DNA from: Arenicella sp.
GTDB taxonomy: Bacteria > Pseudomonadota > Gammaproteobacteria > Arenicellales > Arenicellaceae
Direction of reading: 5' to 3'
DNA length: 17,432 nt
Assembly: GCA_023299895.1 (NCBI GenBank)
Contig: JALZWI010000050.1
Coordinates: forward strand, 1-17,432
Of this stretch, positions 1-7,072 are shown one piece after another (positions within the stretch are counted from its first letter, which is position 1; every line of letters begins with the position of its first letter). A program made the translations under genes and the position numbers. Under the pieces are notes generated by a model. It made no database searches, was not told the origin of the DNA, and saw nothing but the letters and a program-made list of their open reading frames with translations.

Positions 1-97
1 CTACAGTGAGACTTGATGCAGATCCATGCAGACCGCGCCAGTGTAAAACTTCGCCTATTTTGGATGGGAGTTTCGGTTCTTGTATAGACTGCTGCAT
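1..97 (-). CDS. mfd: Transcription-repair coupling factor Mfd, N-terminal fragment
   Basis: Reading the minus strand from ATG at 97 gives 32 codons open to the left window edge, beginning MQQSIQEPKLPSKIGEVLHW and continuing RGLHGSASSLTV. The pattern of a short variable leader, LP..G, then HWxxLxGSAxSL resembles the N-terminus I remember for gammaproteobacterial Mfd, the ATPase that removes stalled RNA polymerase and recruits UvrA. Only this N-terminal stretch is visible, so no helicase motifs can be checked. The frame has a TAG 27 bases upstream and no other start codon, which fixes the start at 97, although no clear Shine-Dalgarno precedes it. The gene lies downstream of a terminator on the same strand, so it should have its own promoter in 98-160. 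A plus-strand frame also stays open here to 128 but looks like a shadow. Confidence 0.55.
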   Translation of the reverse strand, partial: MQQSIQEPKLPSKIGEVLHWRGLHGSASSLTV

Positions 98-160
98 GGA
101 GTGCGCGATGATTTTAGTATTATGCTAGTCATAATCTTAAAATGACTAGAAAGGTTAAAT

Positions 161-198
161 AAAAAGCTGCTAAATTCGCGCGATTTTAACAGCTTTTT
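161..198 (-). terminator. Rho-independent terminator of the aminotransferase gene
   Basis: The inverted repeat AAAAAGCTG (161-169) / CAGCTTTTT (190-198) has further interrupted pairing inside it. Read on the minus strand it forms a stem ending in a run of U about 45 bases after the aminotransferase stop. The A and T tracts flank both sides, so it could act in both directions. It separates the aminotransferase from mfd. Confidence 0.75.
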
Positions 199-242
199 GT
201 CTGGCTTATTTCCTTTTGAAAAGAGTTTTATGTAAAAAAGGA

Positions 243-1412
243 CTAAGTCGAGTAAATCATGTTGGCGGCTTCGATGGCTTGACCTGAGTCCACATTCATA
301 CCTTGAGTTTGCAAAGCACTAGCGAGTGCATTAATACACAGGCGAACGTTATAAGGGTTAGCACTATAGCCCATCAAGCCAATTCGCCAGACTTTGCCAG
401 CAAGTTGCCCTAGACCTGCACCGATTTCAAGGCTGTAGTCATCTAATAATTGTTTACGTACTTTAGTTTCATCAATACCGTCTGGCACTGAAGCTGCATT
501 GAGCTGCGGTAAACGTGCTTCTGGCGCAACGATTAATTTTATACCTAATGACTCTAAGCCAGATTTAAGTGCTTGGTGATTGAGTTGGTGGCGTGCCCAG
601 CTGTTCTCAAGGCCTTCTTCTTTTAGAATGGTAAGGGCTTCGTGTAAACCGTAGAGCGCATTGATTGGTGCAGTGTGGTGATACGCACGCTTGTCGCCTC
701 CCCAGTAGCCCATGATTAGATTCATATCTAAAAACCAGCTTTGTACTAAGGATGACCGGTTTTTAATGACATTCTGTGCTTTTTCACTGAAGGTGATCGG
801 TGAAATACCTGGTGTACACGATAAACATTTTTGTGTGCCACTGTAGACCGCATCTGCTTGCCAAGCATCAACATTAACATCGATACCAGCCAGACCAGTA
901 ACGGTATCGACGATGCTCAGCATATCGTGGTCGCGAGCAATTTTACAAATCTGTGTGGCATCACTTTGTACGCCGGTTGAGGTTTCAGCGTGAACAAATG
1001 CAACGGCTTTGGCATTAGGGTGTTGTTTGGTCGCATCGTTTAATTTGTTAAGGTCTATTGCGTGACCCCAATCATCCTCTACCATCACAGGTATTGCGCC
1101 GAGGCGGATGACGTTTTCTTTCATACGCGCACCAAACACCCCGTTTTGGCAAATAATGACTTTTTCACCGGCTTCAATTAGGTTTACAAAACAGGCTTCC
1201 ATGCCAGCAGAGCCTGGTGCCGAAATTGGTAAAGTCAGCTCATTATTAGTTTGGAACGCAAATTGTAACAAGGCTTTGACTTCATCCATTAATTGTATGA
1301 ATATTGGATCAAGGTGGCCAATAGTAGGGCGTGACAAGGCCTCAGATATACGAGGGTTAACATCGGATGGGCCAGGGCCCATCAATGTTCTGCGTGGCGG
1401 GTGAAAGCTCAT
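243..1412 (-). CDS. Class V aminotransferase, alanine/serine-glyoxylate aminotransferase type
   Basis: A cytosolic PLP enzyme expected to transfer an amino group from alanine or serine to glyoxylate, giving glycine and pyruvate or hydroxypyruvate. The 389-residue protein aligns by eye along its whole length with human AGXT: GPGPSDVNPRI at 12-22, HAETSTGV at 141-148, VDTVTGLAG at 168-176, the PLP lysine K195 in SGTQK, then YHHTAPI, GLENSW and WRIGLMG. Length is normal for the family. The start gives the usual short lead to GPGPS, but there is no obvious Shine-Dalgarno. A TATAAT box sits about 35 bases upstream. It appears to be a single-gene unit ending at the terminator 161-198. The preferred amino donor (serine, alanine or another) cannot be told from sequence alone. 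Confidence 0.88.
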   Translation of the reverse strand: MSFHPPRRTLMGPGPSDVNPRISEALSRPTIGHLDPIFIQLMDEVKALLQFAFQTNNELTLPISAPGSAGMEACFVNLIEAGEKVIICQNGVFGARMKENVIRLGAIPVMVEDDWGHAIDLNKLNDATKQHPNAKAVAFVHAETSTGVQSDATQICKIARDHDMLSIVDTVTGLAGIDVNVDAWQADAVYSGTQKCLSCTPGISPITFSEKAQNVIKNRSSLVQSWFLDMNLIMGYWGGDKRAYHHTAPINALYGLHEALTILKEEGLENSWARHQLNHQALKSGLESLGIKLIVAPEARLPQLNAASVPDGIDETKVRKQLLDDYSLEIGAGLGQLAGKVWRIGLMGYSANPYNVRLCINALASALQTQGMNVDSGQAIEAANMIYST

Positions 1413-1448
1413 AATTATATATGTTTAATTGATCAGTTTTGAATGATG

Positions 1449-1477
1449 ATTATAGTCTTGAAAAATTTTGAAGCGAA
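1449..1477 (-). promoter_or_regulatory. Likely sigma-70 promoter of the aminotransferase gene
   Basis: On the minus strand there is a perfect TATAAT (1449-1454), with TTCGCT (1472-1477) at 17-base spacing as a weak -35 element. The predicted start of transcription is near 1442, giving a leader of about 30 bases. The -35 element lies inside an inverted repeat described separately. Confidence 0.45.
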
Positions 1478-1499
1478 TGATGTCAAATGACTGTTCGCT
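1472..1499. repeat. Imperfect inverted repeat over the aminotransferase -35 region
   Basis: AGCGAA (1472-1477) and TTCGCT (1494-1499) enclose a second symmetric core, GTCA-AA-TGAC (1482-1491). It may be an operator for the aminotransferase promoter. Alternatively it may be the transcript end of the gene at 1540-2631, since on the minus strand the stem is followed by a T-rich stretch. The two options cannot be separated here. Confidence 0.35.
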
Positions 1500-1539
1500 A
1501 TTGATGCGAAGAATGTGGGCTTACTAGTTTTAAATGTAC

Positions 1540-2631
1540 CTACTTGTTTCTACCATAATAGTCGCCGAGTAACATTTGAAATTGCAAAGAAAAACGAACC
1601 TGGCTTTTATGAGAACGATTCCGAATTTCATTTTCCCAACGAAAATCAATACCTGTTTCAATATAAAACCAAGGCCTCAAAAAAGGCGTTATATAAGTAA
1701 AAGAAGTACCGTATTCGGGTATATCAACAGCCCTTTCAGTTTCACCGCGTACGTAGATCCGTGATGAAATACCTCTTTTAGAGGTAAAGGAGTGATGCCA
1801 TACGCCACTTGTTATCCATTCATAATTTTTTGTGTCCTGAGTATATTTTAAGCTAGTATCCCATTCCAGAATGTCATTATTATCAAGAATATGAGTGAAA
1901 TCTAATGTCGAACTTGCTCCAAATTTATCATCGCGTTTCCAAAATATGGTTTGCGTTGTGCGCCATGAGCTACGTGGTGATGTCTGAAATAGATGCCTGT
2001 GAGCTAATCTAGCATAGCCTGCGATGCCACTACTTACTTTGGCTCCAATCGAATAATCAAAACCATTATTGTTTTTATTAGGGTTGCGATAGCCAAGTCC
2101 AATCAACCATTCATCTTCTTCTTCATCGGCGGAGCGTAAACCCACTTCACTAATGCTGTCTTCATTAGTTTCGGTATTAGAAATATAACTGTCTTTATCT
2201 ACGCGACCAATAAACGCATTTAAACGACTACTAACGTTAGGCAGCCGAGCGTTAATTCTGACACGCACTTTAGGGTCGAAGCCATCTTGTTCATCTTGGC
2301 GGAAGCCGAGTGAGATTTTGCCACTAAAATTATCATCATTAAACTGATGATCATCGCCAAACAAGCTATCTACCCATAAAACAGATAAACATACTCGGCG
2401 ATGCGTGTCTTCTCTCATACGGTCTATCCATTCCTTGGTTGGCAGTTCGAAAAGACATTTTGTTCCATCGTTTCGACTCACATGATCAATCGTTTTTTGG
2501 CTAGACTCTTGATTGTTTGGATCAGTTGTTTCTAAATCTGTTTGCGCCAGAGTGTTGTTGCCAACTAAAGAGGCTGAAAAAATAAATAAAACAGGTAAAA
2601 ACCTTTGTCTGATTTTATTTTTAGCACTCAT
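1540..2631 (-). CDS. Hypothetical exported protein, probable outer-membrane beta-barrel
   Basis: I do not recognise a named family. The 363-residue protein begins with a signal peptide: basic residues to about 11, a hydrophobic core LPVLFIFSASLV, and likely cleavage after NTLAQ near residue 30. A polar segment with two cysteines follows, including a CLSVLWVDSLFGDD stretch. From about residue 100 to the end come many short alternating amphipathic segments ending in aromatic residues (KISLGFRQ, VRVRINARL, WLIGLGYR, SRIYVRGE, WFYIETGIDF, VRFSLQFQM), typical of transmembrane beta strands. The final residues GDYYGRNK lack the usual terminal Phe, which is atypical. It lies 70 bases behind the lipoprotein gene on the same strand, so the two are probably one transcript. 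The function is unknown. Confidence 0.7.
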   Translation of the reverse strand: MSAKNKIRQRFLPVLFIFSASLVGNNTLAQTDLETTDPNNQESSQKTIDHVSRNDGTKCLFELPTKEWIDRMREDTHRRVCLSVLWVDSLFGDDHQFNDDNFSGKISLGFRQDEQDGFDPKVRVRINARLPNVSSRLNAFIGRVDKDSYISNTETNEDSISEVGLRSADEEEDEWLIGLGYRNPNKNNNGFDYSIGAKVSSGIAGYARLAHRHLFQTSPRSSWRTTQTIFWKRDDKFGASSTLDFTHILDNNDILEWDTSLKYTQDTKNYEWITSGVWHHSFTSKRGISSRIYVRGETERAVDIPEYGTSFTYITPFLRPWFYIETGIDFRWENEIRNRSHKSQVRFSLQFQMLLGDYYGRNK

Positions 2632-2701
2632 TATTGATATTTTAAATTCCTATATTAACGCCGTATTAGTACTTAACAATGGATTTAGCTCTGCCAATTG
2701 C

Positions 2702-3238
2702 TTAGAAATCATCGTAGTCTTGAACTTCATGATAATATCTTTTTCTGGTAATTTCATCAGGGTTTAATAAACCCAAATAAATTTTTTCAACGTCATCTTC
2801 GAGTTTCGTAATGAACTCGATTTGTTGGTCTTGTTGAGCAGATATTGATAATGCATTAGCCCATGTAGAAAGCATTTGAGAGTTAATTAATCGCACATCA
2901 TTATCTCTTGCCCATTCAAGTGAAATACGTAAACCGAGTTTATCTAATCGATCTTTGGTATTTTCTACATCATCTGTGTTGTCTAAGCTTGACGTTACCA
3001 TCTCACTCATATGATTCCAACCGTTTGGAGAGAGAATAGATCCATTATAAAAACGTTTGACCCATATTAAATGATCGTTGGTTTCGGTTGATGTTGTACA
3101 ACCTTTACTGATATTTTGGCAATATTCAATAAATATTTTTTGCGGCGGTAAATCAGCGGACCATGACTGATCTCTGAAAAAAGTTGTACATGCTTGAATT
3201 TGCAGGATGATAATGAAGCCAATTATTCGGTTGAACAT
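2702..3238 (-). CDS. Hypothetical lipoprotein
   Basis: A 178-residue protein with a short hydrophobic leader (IIGFIIIL) and a lipobox IQAC, with C17 as the lipidated residue. The +2 residue is Thr, not Asp, so Lol sorting to the outer membrane is expected. The mature part is hydrophilic, mostly helical in character, with two further cysteines (EYCQ, KGCTT) and an acidic C-terminus. I recognise no domain. It is the first gene of a probable two-gene unit with the beta-barrel candidate downstream, which suggests a joint envelope role such as assembly or accessory partner. It is divergent from the TetR gene at 3466. Confidence 0.7.
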   Translation of the reverse strand: MFNRIIGFIIILQIQACTTFFRDQSWSADLPPQKIFIEYCQNISKGCTTSTETNDHLIWVKRFYNGSILSPNGWNHMSEMVTSSLDNTDDVENTKDRLDKLGLRISLEWARDNDVRLINSQMLSTWANALSISAQQDQQIEFITKLEDDVEKIYLGLLNPDEITRKRYYHEVQDYDDF

Positions 3239-3302
3239 AGTGAGGTTTAATTAATCGATGATAATTTAGTGTAAGAGATTTTAGTCTGTCTATTTAATAG
3301 CT

Positions 3303-3332
3303 TTGTCAAGATTAGTTAAATGTGGGTATAAG
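3303..3332 (+). promoter_or_regulatory. Divergent promoter region with overlapping -35 elements
   Basis: On the plus strand TTGTCA (3303-3308), an 18-base spacer and TATAAG (3327-3332) form a plausible promoter for the TetR gene, with a leader of about 125 bases. The same bases read on the minus strand as a perfect TTGACA (3304-3309) facing the lipoprotein gene. Its best -10, TAAAAT at 3278-3283, is at a long 20-base spacing, so the minus promoter is weaker. Overlapping -35 elements would let one bound repressor silence both directions. Confidence 0.38.
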
Positions 3333-3465
3333 TGTATGGTTTTTCTTGTTGGGAAAATGTCTAATAAGTCTGAAATCATTATATGAATATTCGAGTAGGT
3401 TAATATGATATCAAGTGTTTCGACATATTCGTAATTTAACTAAAAAATTAATAGGGTGTTTTACA

Positions 3466-4053
3466 ATGGATCTAAGAAAAAGAAGAAGCCAAGAAAAACT
3501 GCAAGTCGCTCTTGCACATCATTTGCAAAGTCAAACTATTGATGAAATTACGATTGGTGAGTTAACCCAAACTGCAGGTGTTAGTCGGCAGACATTCTAC
3601 TCTAACTTTGATAGTAAACAATCCATTTTATTAAATAGAATTGAGTCATTGTTTGATAAAACACGGATTTATTTTGAAGCCAATTCTACTCGTGAAGATT
3701 TGGGCCGTGAAGAGATTATTGAAATTAGTTTAAAACATTTTTTAGTAGAATGTGATAAAGATCAAGCAATGATGCGTGCTGCGTTTACAGGGCAAGCGGG
3801 TATTCAGTGCTTGTCGCTTTTAAAAACTTTATTTACTAAATTTATTTCTGATCGATTTAAAATTTTATTTAACTTTAATTTCGATAAAAAAGAACTGGAT
3901 ATTATTACTGACTTTTATGCGGGTGCATTTATCGGTACGATTCAGGGCTGGTTAACCAATGATGATCCTAATAGAAATGTAGACTTTGTTGTTAAACAAG
4001 TTGGTCTATTAATGCCGCATGGGTTAGATGCTTATCTACCGGCACATAGTTGA
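3466..4053 (+). CDS. TetR/AcrR-family transcriptional regulator
   Basis: A 195-residue one-component regulator. Residues 1-50 hold the DNA-binding domain: ITIGELTQTAGVSRQTFYSNFDSKQSIL is the classic helix-turn-helix with its YxxFxxK ending. The rest is a helical ligand-binding domain. Its C-terminal block YAGAFIGTIQGWLTND matches the type seen in DhaS-like TetR proteins. I chose ATG 3466 over the upstream GTG 3415 because the family normally begins a few residues before helix 1, and the 17 extra residues look like read-through of non-coding bases. An AGGG lies 10-11 bases upstream. The ligand is unknown. Its divergence from the lipoprotein/beta-barrel pair makes that unit the first candidate target. 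Bases 3381-3412 contain a loose AT-rich inverted repeat that could be an operator. Confidence 0.85.
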   Translation: MDLRKRRSQEKLQVALAHHLQSQTIDEITIGELTQTAGVSRQTFYSNFDSKQSILLNRIESLFDKTRIYFEANSTREDLGREEIIEISLKHFLVECDKDQAMMRAAFTGQAGIQCLSLLKTLFTKFISDRFKILFNFNFDKKELDIITDFYAGAFIGTIQGWLTNDDPNRNVDFVVKQVGLLMPHGLDAYLPAHS

Positions 4054-4082
4054 TTTGTTAAACATGTTTTTTTTATGAGGAA

Positions 4083-4148
4083 ATGAATTTTATATGTCTG
4101 TCTATTCTGTTGTTGCTGATTAATAAATGCCACATAATGTCAGTATGA
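4083..4148 (+). CDS. Possible leader peptide upstream of suhB
   Basis: A 21-codon frame, MNFICLSILLLLINKCHIMSV, begins just after GAGG (4077-4080) and ends in TGA at 4146-4148, overlapping the suhB ATG at 4145 as ATGA. Neither candidate suhB start has a Shine-Dalgarno, so translational coupling from this frame would explain how suhB is initiated. Against it, the spacing from GAGG to this ATG is only two bases, which is short, and frames of this size arise by chance. No family is recognisable. Confidence 0.25.
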   Translation: MNFICLSILLLLINKCHIMSV

Positions 4149-4954
4149 ATGAGTATTTGAATATTGCAATTCAGGCAGCAACCAAGGCAGGGCAATATAT
4201 CGCTGAATCAGCTAATAAGCTTGATGAAATTGAAGTTACCGAAAAGAGCTTACATGATTATGTTTCTGAGGTCGATCGTAATTCAGAATCCATCATTAGC
4301 TCTTTAATTTTAAAAAACTTTACAGAACATCGTATTCTAGGTGAGGAGTATGGGCAGCAAGGTAGCTCTGATAGTGATTATCAATGGATAATTGACCCAC
4401 TAGATGGTACAACAAATTTTTTACGATCAATTCCACATTACGCTGTTTCAATAGCAATGTTATATAAAGGTGAATTAGCCTTAGGGGTTATTTATGACCC
4501 TGCTAAACAAGATTTGTTTTATGCAGAAAAAGGCCAAGGCGCATTTTTAAATAGAATGTCAATTTCAGTAAGCAAAAGACCAACGATTAAAGGTGCATTA
4601 CTTGCGACGGGTGTTCCATTTAATGGTGATAATTTAACTCAAATTTCATCGTTTACCCGTACCATGGAAGAGCTATTATCCTTACAAACAAGCGGTATTC
4701 GTCGTTTAGGTTCAGCTGCATTGGATTTGGCCTATATAGCTTGCGGTCGCTATGACGGATACTGGGAAGCTAACTTACAGTCCTGGGATATTGCGGCAGG
4801 GGCCTTATTGGTTGCTGAAGCGGGTGGTCAAGTAACTGATTTGGATGGAAGTAGTAGATACTTAGAGTCTGGCAACATATTGGTTGGTACTGTTGAGTTG
4901 CATAAAACAATGCTTAATATTACTAAACGTTGTTACGAGGTTCAAAAAGTCTAA
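4145..4954 (+). CDS. suhB: Inositol-1-monophosphatase family protein SuhB
   Basis: A Mg-dependent, Li-sensitive type phosphatase that hydrolyses inositol monophosphates. In E. coli SuhB also joins the Nus complex that protects rRNA transcription. With the start at 4145 the protein has 269 residues (E. coli 267). The metal-binding residues are E67 in GEEYG, D84, D87, G88 and T89 in IDPLDGTTNF, plus a C-terminal D215 in WDIAAGALLVAEAGG. E67, D84 and D87 fall at E. coli numbering, which supports this start over ATG 4127, six codons upstream. No Shine-Dalgarno precedes either; see the leader frame at 4083. It converges on the GNAT gene with only three bases between the stops, leaving no room for a terminator. 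Confidence 0.87.
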   Translation: MNEYLNIAIQAATKAGQYIAESANKLDEIEVTEKSLHDYVSEVDRNSESIISSLILKNFTEHRILGEEYGQQGSSDSDYQWIIDPLDGTTNFLRSIPHYAVSIAMLYKGELALGVIYDPAKQDLFYAEKGQGAFLNRMSISVSKRPTIKGALLATGVPFNGDNLTQISSFTRTMEELLSLQTSGIRRLGSAALDLAYIACGRYDGYWEANLQSWDIAAGALLVAEAGGQVTDLDGSSRYLESGNILVGTVELHKTMLNITKRCYEVQKV

Positions 4955-4957
4955 CGC

Positions 4958-5440
4958 TTATTTTTGAGAAAATTTATCGAGCGCTTCACCAGTTAATCGA
5001 TATACCGTCCATTCGTCTTGAGGTTTTGCTCCGAAAGATTGATAAAAATCAATAGCCGGTTGATTCCAATCTAAAACACTCCATTCAACACGACCATAGT
5101 CATTGTTAACAGCTATTTTTGCTAATTCTTTTAACAAGCCTTTGCCAGCACCTAAACCGCGAGAAGATGGTGAGACGTATAAGTCCTCTAAGTAAATTCC
5201 TTGTTTACCCAGCCAAGTAGAATAGCTATAGAAATACACAGCATATGCGATTGCTTCGTCATTAATTTCGGCAATAAGAGCATATGCTTGTGGTTTGTCG
5301 GGAAACAAAGTCGTGCGTATTTCTTCCACTGTTGTTGCGACTTCCAGAGGTGCTTTCTCATAGATGGCTAATTCAGTTATAAATTGAAAAATAATTTCTG
5401 CATCATCAATGTTTGCAGGTCTGATATTTAGTATATTCAT
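4958..5440 (-). CDS. GNAT acetyltransferase, spermidine/spermine N1-acetyltransferase-like
   Basis: A 160-residue single-domain enzyme expected to move the acetyl group of acetyl-CoA to an amine. It matches the SSAT branch along its length: IRPANIDDAEII at the N-terminus, LAIYEKAPLEV, YFYSYSTWLGKQGIYLEDLYV (strand beta4 with its acidic residue), the acetyl-CoA loop RGLGAGKGLLKEL, then WNQPAIDFYQSFGA. Eukaryotic SSAT acts on polyamines, while related enzymes prefer thialysine or diamines, so the substrate is open. The neighbours are unrelated: it is convergent with suhB and divergent from gtrA. Confidence 0.82.
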   Translation of the reverse strand: MNILNIRPANIDDAEIIFQFITELAIYEKAPLEVATTVEEIRTTLFPDKPQAYALIAEINDEAIAYAVYFYSYSTWLGKQGIYLEDLYVSPSSRGLGAGKGLLKELAKIAVNNDYGRVEWSVLDWNQPAIDFYQSFGAKPQDEWTVYRLTGEALDKFSQK

Positions 5441-5525
5441 GATATTTAGGTGTTTTTAAAATATAGTAAGATGATCTTAAATCACTAAAACAATAACAAG
5501 TTAAGTCATTTATCAAATTCGTAGT

Positions 5526-5534
5526 TGATATAAT
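5526..5534 (+). promoter_or_regulatory. Extended -10 promoter of gtrA
   Basis: TTGATATAAT contains a perfect TATAAT (5529-5534) preceded by TG one base upstream, the extended -10 form that can work with a poor -35 element. No good -35 is seen 17 bases upstream. Predicted transcription starts near 5541, giving a leader of about 30 bases. The gtrB promoter candidate has an almost identical core. Confidence 0.5.
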
Positions 5535-5570
5535 AAGGGTTCGTTAACGACAAGTCCTAGGAAATTTTTT

Positions 5571-5960
5571 GTGAGTCCATTTAATAAGCTAATTAAATTC
5601 GGAGTTGTCGGGGTATTTGCTACATTAATCCATATTGTGATTGCATCTTGGTTAATCGAAGGTTCGATTCAATCACCTGTGCCTGTAGCAAATATAATTG
5701 CTTTTTTGTTCGCTACTTCATTTTCATATATAGGTAATACTAAATGGAGCTTTGCCGAACAATTTAATCGTAGTAACGGCAGCCGCTTTGCAGTGACCGC
5801 TTCGATCGGTTGTGTGTTGGCCTTCAGTTTATCTTGGTTGGCGCAAGGGATGGGTTTTCATTACCTAATAGGGATTGCTCTAATTGTTCTATGTATACCT
5901 GCGATGACATTTTTAAGTCATTTTTTCTGGACTTACCGACCTAAAGATGAACGTCAATAA
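5571..5960 (+). CDS. GtrA-family membrane protein (putative polyprenyl-linked sugar flippase)
   Basis: A 129-residue, four-helix inner-membrane protein of the GtrA family. In phage-encoded O-antigen modification, GtrA is thought to flip undecaprenyl-phosphate-linked glucose to the periplasm. Family marks are visible: FGVVGVFATLIHIVIASWL, VANIIAFLFATSFSYIGNTKWSF, an RF before helix 3, and SHFFWTYRP at the end. The length is typical. The start is GTG, supported by AGGA (5559-5562) eight bases before it. Its 3' end overlaps that of the convergent GtrB-like gene by 20 bases. The GtrB-like neighbour and the GT-C candidates beyond it point to one lipid-linked sugar pathway. The sugar is unknown. 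Confidence 0.85.
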   Translation: MSPFNKLIKFGVVGVFATLIHIVIASWLIEGSIQSPVPVANIIAFLFATSFSYIGNTKWSFAEQFNRSNGSRFAVTASIGCVLAFSLSWLAQGMGFHYLIGIALIVLCIPAMTFLSHFFWTYRPKDERQ

Positions 5961-6873
5961 TAGTTTCGATAAGCGCATCATGGTTTAAGTCTTCTATCGG
6001 TGAGGAGCGCATATTACCAGCTAGCAAGAGCACTAAAAGTGCCATAATCGCAACCTGAAACAGTAACAAAAGTAAAATGCCACTAATTGTAGAAAACCAG
6101 CCAATAATTGTTAATCCAACAATTTTTGCGATGACCATAATTGCTAAGGCTAATAAAATCGCCGCTGCAAAAATAGCACAAAATAGAGTAATTCTAACTA
6201 ACACGCTCTCGGCAAACACCATTATTGAACGAATACCATGCAAGGTCAGACTGACTAAATTCATTTTGCTTTGTCCTGCGTAACGACTGCCTCTGGCAAC
6301 CGATACTCTAGAAACACGCAACTTTGAGTTTAGGACAGAGGCAGCCAGATGTACTCTTGTTTCAGGGCTTCTGGCTATTCGGTTTACCGCTTGTTTAGTC
6401 ATTACCATAAAATTCCCGAAGCTGATATTGCGTCCTACTAAGATTCTAAATAGCCATTGATAGATAAAATAAAATGTTTTAAATGTAAGAGTCTCAACGC
6501 GTGATGCACGTTTGGCAACAACGACATCGGTCTCAGGTTTTTCAAGTTCGGCAAGCAAAGCGTGAATGTCTTGCGGTAGATCTTCGCCATCACTATCCAT
6601 GACGATGGCATGTTCAAAATCTATATTATTAGCAGCATATGCAAGGCCAACTGCAATGGCATTCTGATGGCCAACATTGCGTCGAAGTCTTATAATGTGG
6701 CCACTTAGACCGTGATTTTCTAGATCTTCTTTTTCAATCTTTGTATTGATTGAACCATCATCAATAATAACTAAAGTATGATTGGCACCATATTTTTTAG
6801 CTAATTCTTGGCAGAATTTTTTAGCCGCGACATCCTCATAATAAGGAGTAATAACAACAGTTTTATTGTCCAT
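5941..6873 (-). CDS. Family 2 glycosyltransferase, GtrB / polyprenyl-phosphate sugar synthase type
   Basis: Expected to move a sugar from a nucleotide sugar to undecaprenyl phosphate on the cytosolic face of the inner membrane. The 310-residue protein has a GT-A domain with VITPYYED at the start, DDGS at 38-41, RLRRNVGHQNAIAVG at 62-76 and the acidic metal motif DSDGEDLP at 93-100. Two hydrophobic helices (about 219-250 and 254-288) follow, the layout of GtrB and DPM1-like enzymes. The SVARGSRYAGQSKMN stretch before the helices corresponds to the R.AGxSK region common in this family. It has its own extended -10 promoter candidate. It is convergent with gtrA and lies 199 bases beyond the end of the GT-C paralog at 7073. 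Confidence 0.85.
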   Translation of the reverse strand: MDNKTVVITPYYEDVAAKKFCQELAKKYGANHTLVIIDDGSINTKIEKEDLENHGLSGHIIRLRRNVGHQNAIAVGLAYAANNIDFEHAIVMDSDGEDLPQDIHALLAELEKPETDVVVAKRASRVETLTFKTFYFIYQWLFRILVGRNISFGNFMVMTKQAVNRIARSPETRVHLAASVLNSKLRVSRVSVARGSRYAGQSKMNLVSLTLHGIRSIMVFAESVLVRITLFCAIFAAAILLALAIMVIAKIVGLTIIGWFSTISGILLLLLFQVAIMALLVLLLAGNMRSSPIEDLNHDALIETIIDVHL

Positions 6874-6900
6874 AAATATTACTTGAATTGGTAATGTTGA

Positions 6901-6909
6901 ATTGTATCA
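6901..6909 (-). promoter_or_regulatory. Extended -10 promoter of the GtrB-like gene
   Basis: On the minus strand TTGATACAAT carries TACAAT (6901-6906) with TG at the extended position. Predicted transcription begins near 6894, about 20 bases before the ATG at 6873. The core differs by one base from the gtrA promoter core TTGATATAAT. The -35 region is poor, as at gtrA. Confidence 0.4.
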
Positions 6910-6980
6910 ATGATCTAATTGAGTACTTAATCTTAAAAGGCTAACACACATTGCCCAGTGCTCAGAATTTTTAGCGTAAT

Positions 6981-7032
6981 ATAGAGAACCTCCAGGTGTC
7001 TAGAGAAAGCCTAAACCCTAGATCTTCTCTAT
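6981..7032. repeat. Inverted repeat with a competing arm between GT-C paralog 1 and gtrB
   Basis: ATAGAGAA (6981-6988) pairs with TTCTCTAT (7025-7032). A second copy, TAGAGAA (7001-7007), can pair with the same right arm. On the minus strand it lies about 40 bases after the stop of the paralog at 7073 and about 110 bases before gtrB. There is no U tract directly after the stem, so it is not a textbook terminator. A choice between two stems is possible, but chance in AT-rich DNA is not excluded. Confidence 0.3.
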
Positions 7033-7072
7033 TACTCTTGGGACATCCTTAAGGGGCTATTCTAAAGGTTTT

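Noticed and set aside
3..128. Plus-strand frame open from the left edge with a Cys-rich end
   Set aside because: The minus strand in the same bases reads as an Mfd-like N-terminus with a good pattern match, and the Cys-rich frame matches nothing I know.
1108..1404. 98-codon plus-strand frame
   Set aside because: It lies wholly opposite the well-supported aminotransferase and has no recognisable domain or ribosome site.
1481..1486. Perfect minus-strand TTGACA upstream of the aminotransferase
   Set aside because: It is 26 bases from the TATAAT box, and no other -10 is at a workable distance.
1515..1764. Two short plus-strand frames near the end of the beta-barrel gene
   Set aside because: Both are antisense to the barrel gene's 3' part and low in complexity, with no start signals.
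3415..3465. Upstream GTG extension of the TetR gene
   Set aside because: The extra 17 residues precede helix 1 unusually far and lack family character. ATG 3466 fits the TetR layout.
4059..4075. AAACATGTTT followed by T run after the TetR gene
   Set aside because: The palindrome has no room for a loop, so it is not a credible terminator.
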